The notes below the pieces were generated by a model that made no database searches, had not been told where the DNA came from, and saw only the letters and a list, made by a program, of their open reading frames with translations. A program made the position numbers and the translations under genes. This document shows, one piece after another, positions 62,401-64,000 of a stretch of 64,000 nucleotides of DNA. How positions within the stretch are numbered: the first letter of the stretch is position 1; the number at the start of each line of letters is the position of its first letter. Origin of the DNA: Mytilus galloprovincialis. Lineage: Eukaryota > Mollusca > Bivalvia > Mytilida > Mytilidae. Location of the stretch: NCBI RefSeq assembly GCF_965363235.1, contig NC_134845.1, positions 30,382,524-30,446,523 on the forward strand. The letters run 5' to 3'.

Positions 62401-62871
62401 TTTATAAAAATTTTAAATAATGAAGGACTCAAGTTGTCTCCTTGTCTTACACCTAATTTAATGCTAAAAGGGTCAGTGAGAGAAGCTCCAACTCTTACAC
62501 ATGCTATTGCTTTACTATTATTATACATATCTGATATAATATTATAAAATAAAGTACCAACTTTCATATTAATAAGCTTCAGTTTAAGACCTATATGAAT
62601 TACCCTGTCGAATGTCAGGTTGTTAGGTCACTTATACTCATTTCCCATTTCCAATCTCATTGTAATAAACCACTTTACAAATATAATTTCAGGAATAAAG
62701 TCTCATTTCATCAAACAAGTTAGCCAGACAGCCATACTTGCTAGAAAATGTGAAATGATTCCAATTGAATGGGTAACCAGAAGAGTAGCTACTGGTTCCT
62801 TTCTCAAAAGAAATGAAGGTGTAAAAGAAGGCTATAGATTCAGCCCTCCAAAACAAGAAACTTTTTTCAAG
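56439..62871 (+). CDS. PAICS: PAICS (SAICAR synthetase / AIR carboxylase), first three coding exons
   Basis: Bifunctional enzyme of de novo purine synthesis (AIR to CAIR to SAICAR). Exons: 56439-56451 (MEEK plus one base), 58155-58361, 62693-62871; 133 codons in phase, continuing beyond the right edge because the last donor is phase 0 at 62872 and no further exon is found. Visible part is the N-terminal SAICAR synthetase lobe: [16 protein letters not shown] (nucleotide-binding EGKTK), [79 protein letters not shown]. These match human PAICS residue for residue in the core. First exon is only 13 coding bases. Head-to-head with PPAT. Confidence 0.94.
57841..58000 (+). pseudogene. Decayed upstream duplicate of the PAICS exon 2 start
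   Basis: 'ccatgcttactgtact' (57841 and 58090), 'tattttgcattctga' and the acceptor plus exon start CAGTACCAAGTGAATACAAG (57916 and 58152) are duplicated ~236-249 bp apart. The upstream copy keeps an AG acceptor (57917-57918). After 16 nt it has a GTAAGT donor-like motif (57935-57940), and further on it drifts away from the EGKTK coding sequence. Confidence 0.8.
58656..58765. repeat. Dispersed repeat fragment
   Basis: 'attgaagacccattggttgc' and 'tatggtcgggtggttgtcgc' recall a common mussel repeat; 'gtcgctttgacatattcacc' resembles, inverted, the 'ggggaatgtgtcaaagaga' pair at 11759-11816. Confidence 0.45.
58823..59902 (-). mobile_element. Second copy of the 8005-9095 element, inverted
   Basis: Left 'gcagaaagctcgacataggg', right 'tttcagcgtgtgcactcttg' are the inverted ends of the 8005-9095 copy. 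The interior has the ~120-bp units with 'gaccttgacctcattttcat'. The GCCGCC tract is missing here, so it is a variable part. Confidence 0.85.
59945..62620 (-). mobile_element. 5'-truncated LINE (Jockey/I-type) in PAICS intron 2
   Basis: On the minus strand, reverse transcriptase begins at [17 protein letters not shown] (catalytic motif A) near 62620, then [19 protein letters not shown], then YADDI, where a 1.26-kb insertion intervenes. It resumes with [20 protein letters not shown] (61049 down to 60663). The 3' part (60524-59949) holds [21 protein letters not shown], a CCHC-like tail motif common in this group. A stop follows SEVWDG near 60660, so the copy is dead. The endonuclease and upstream part are missing. 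Confidence 0.9.
61055..62311 (-). mobile_element. hAT-like TIR element nested in the LINE
   Basis: Both ends read CAGGGGTTAAAAAAT, bordered by direct repeats CAATAT (61049-61054, 62312-62317). Joining the flanks restores the LINE reading [11 protein letters not shown]. 'ctagccc' words fold back near both ends. On the minus strand a continuous frame (about 61840-61505) carries an in-frame duplication of SSVSK...[13 protein letters not shown] followed by [16 protein letters not shown], probably a transposase N-terminal remnant. Confidence 0.85.
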
Positions 62872-63124
62872 GTTTGAAATATTAAATATAAATGTTCAAT
62901 ATGTTGACTTGTCAATGAGGTACATTAAGATATTTGTGGAATAACTTGAATTGAAATATGTACATGTTTACACCAATGTACATGATTTATTGTTTGGACT
63001 TCATTACAAATTTGATTAACAAACAGACCAAAAGAAAAGAAAATGTATACAAATGAGTTTTTATACTGCACTCGTTCTATTTGAGCAGTCAAAATGCGTT
63101 GACTGTATATTTCTATGTCATATA

Positions 63125-63898
63125 CAGGGGTAGAAATAAGAAAAGACCATTGACTTGCCCAAAGGGCAAGTCAATATCTAGATTAACTTGCCCTTGTATC
63201 TGTTAACTTGCCAGACTAATGTGGACGGGCCGACGAGCATAGCTCGTCGCACTTACGGCGAGGGCTCTGGGGGCCGCTTAAGGCCCCCAGAAGCTCTGGG
63301 GTAAATGGTGCCAAATCCTGCATTCTAGACCTCTCCTGGCAGATGATTTCAAGTTTCTATACACCCTTTTTTAAACAAAAACTTTTACTTTTACAAAAAA
63401 AAGTGACAAAAAAATTTCAGATGTACATGCCATTTTGTTAAAAATTTACGTTTTCTATTTCCCTCTTCATATTTTTTTTGTTGCTCAACCCTGTTGACGT
63501 TGGATTCTTTAAGTTTTTTTAAAGGGGGGACATAATTTACTAAAAAGTTTTCTATTTGTTTCTTTCTACTTTCATTTTTTAAAATCAACTCAAAAGTCGT
63601 TGGCATGCGCATATGAAATAAATAAAGACGGCGAAAATAGTAATACAATAATACACAGTTGTACATCGTACAAAAATTACGTCTGACATAGTTATACAAA
63701 TATTTTATTGGCACAAATTCATTAACAATAAATGGTTAAGACCTATTGCATATATTATTATATTAATTGACATGATAGAATGAAACACAAACACAAAATT
63801 TCGACTTGCCCGGCGGACAACTATGTGATGAGATTCACTTGCCCGCTGCAGATTTTACTTGCCTCGGGCAAGCAGGATAGCACTTATTTTGAACCCTG
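63125..63898. mobile_element. 774-bp hAT-like TIR element at the right end of the window
   Basis: Left CAGGGGTAGAAATAAG, right (opposite strand) CAGGGTTCAAAATAAG; flanked by ATATA (63120-63124, 63899-63903). The subterminal 'acttgcccaaagggcaagt' foldback is echoed by 'cttgcctcgggcaagc' at the right. The interior includes a GC-rich palindromic piece (about 63225-63300). The 63391-63714 minus frame (KNESRKKQIENFLVNYVPPL) is not recognised. Confidence 0.75.
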
Positions 63899-64000
63899 AT
63901 ATACAGTCACTGACCCGATATCACTTTTCCTCATGAGTATTAAAATAGAATTTGCAGAAATAATATTTAATTATTCATACGACCTCTTCAACCTGTTCTT

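Noticed and set aside
1-64000. LTR retroelements or other virus-like elements
   Set aside because: No paired LTRs, primer-binding site or capsid/protease/integrase motifs were recognised in any frame.

Overview
This is nuclear DNA from a bivalve mollusc, most likely a Mytilus-type mussel. Genes are split into short exons by long AT-rich introns with GT-AG borders. The intergenic and intronic DNA is full of repeats I recognise as mussel-type: TACGAC/CGTC-ended elements, ~165-bp and ~120-bp core arrays, and the 'tgtcccaggtta' dispersed repeat. No prokaryotic operons, rRNA genes or CRISPR arrays are seen. The species call is an inference from repeat familiarity, not a search.

Four protein-coding genes are present as two divergent pairs. 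Pair 1 is ST13/HIP (Hsc70-interacting protein, minus strand, ten coding exons between 22245 and 1458, C-terminal exon beyond the left edge) with XPNPEP3 (mitochondrial Xaa-Pro aminopeptidase 3, plus strand, 31982-37560, first exon not located). Pair 2 is PPAT (amidophosphoribosyltransferase, minus strand, nine coding exons 53467-46248, complete CDS) with PAICS (plus strand, first three coding exons 56439-62871, running off the right edge). ST13-XPNPEP3 and PPAT-PAICS are also divergent neighbours in human (22q13 and 4q12), so both look like very old head-to-head arrangements. PPAT and PAICS act in the same pathway (steps 1 and 6/7 of de novo purine synthesis). Their shared upstream region carries a palindromic E-box and an E2F-like site within 50 bp of the PAICS ATG. 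ST13 and PPAT both have an intron acceptor only 16-30 nt upstream of the ATG, so each has a non-coding 5' exon.

Layout: 1-925 tandem array with a Helitron-like terminal hairpin; 1.46-22.28 kb ST13, whose introns hold clustered elements (2.95-9.1 kb), MITEs and minisatellites; 22.28-31.98 kb divergent intergenic region with an 8-bp-TSD hAT element, a tRNA-like SINE candidate, a 2.3-kb self-complementary satellite and a palindromic element; 31.98-37.56 kb XPNPEP3; 37.56-46.25 kb convergent intergenic region with a 3-kb TIR transposon inserted into a core-array repeat; 46.25-53.48 kb PPAT; 53.5-56.4 kb PPAT/PAICS upstream region; 56.44-64 kb PAICS 5' part, whose large second intron holds a 5'-truncated LINE that is itself interrupted in its YADD motif by a hAT-like element.

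The most unusual pattern is that four exon-intron borders, in three of the four genes, are locally tandem-duplicated with their splice sites (ST13 exons 4 and 8, XPNPEP3 penultimate exon, PAICS exon 2), giving runs of two to five near-identical splice sites. A 36-bp perfectly palindromic insertion with a 7-bp target duplication (55610-55645) is a second oddity.
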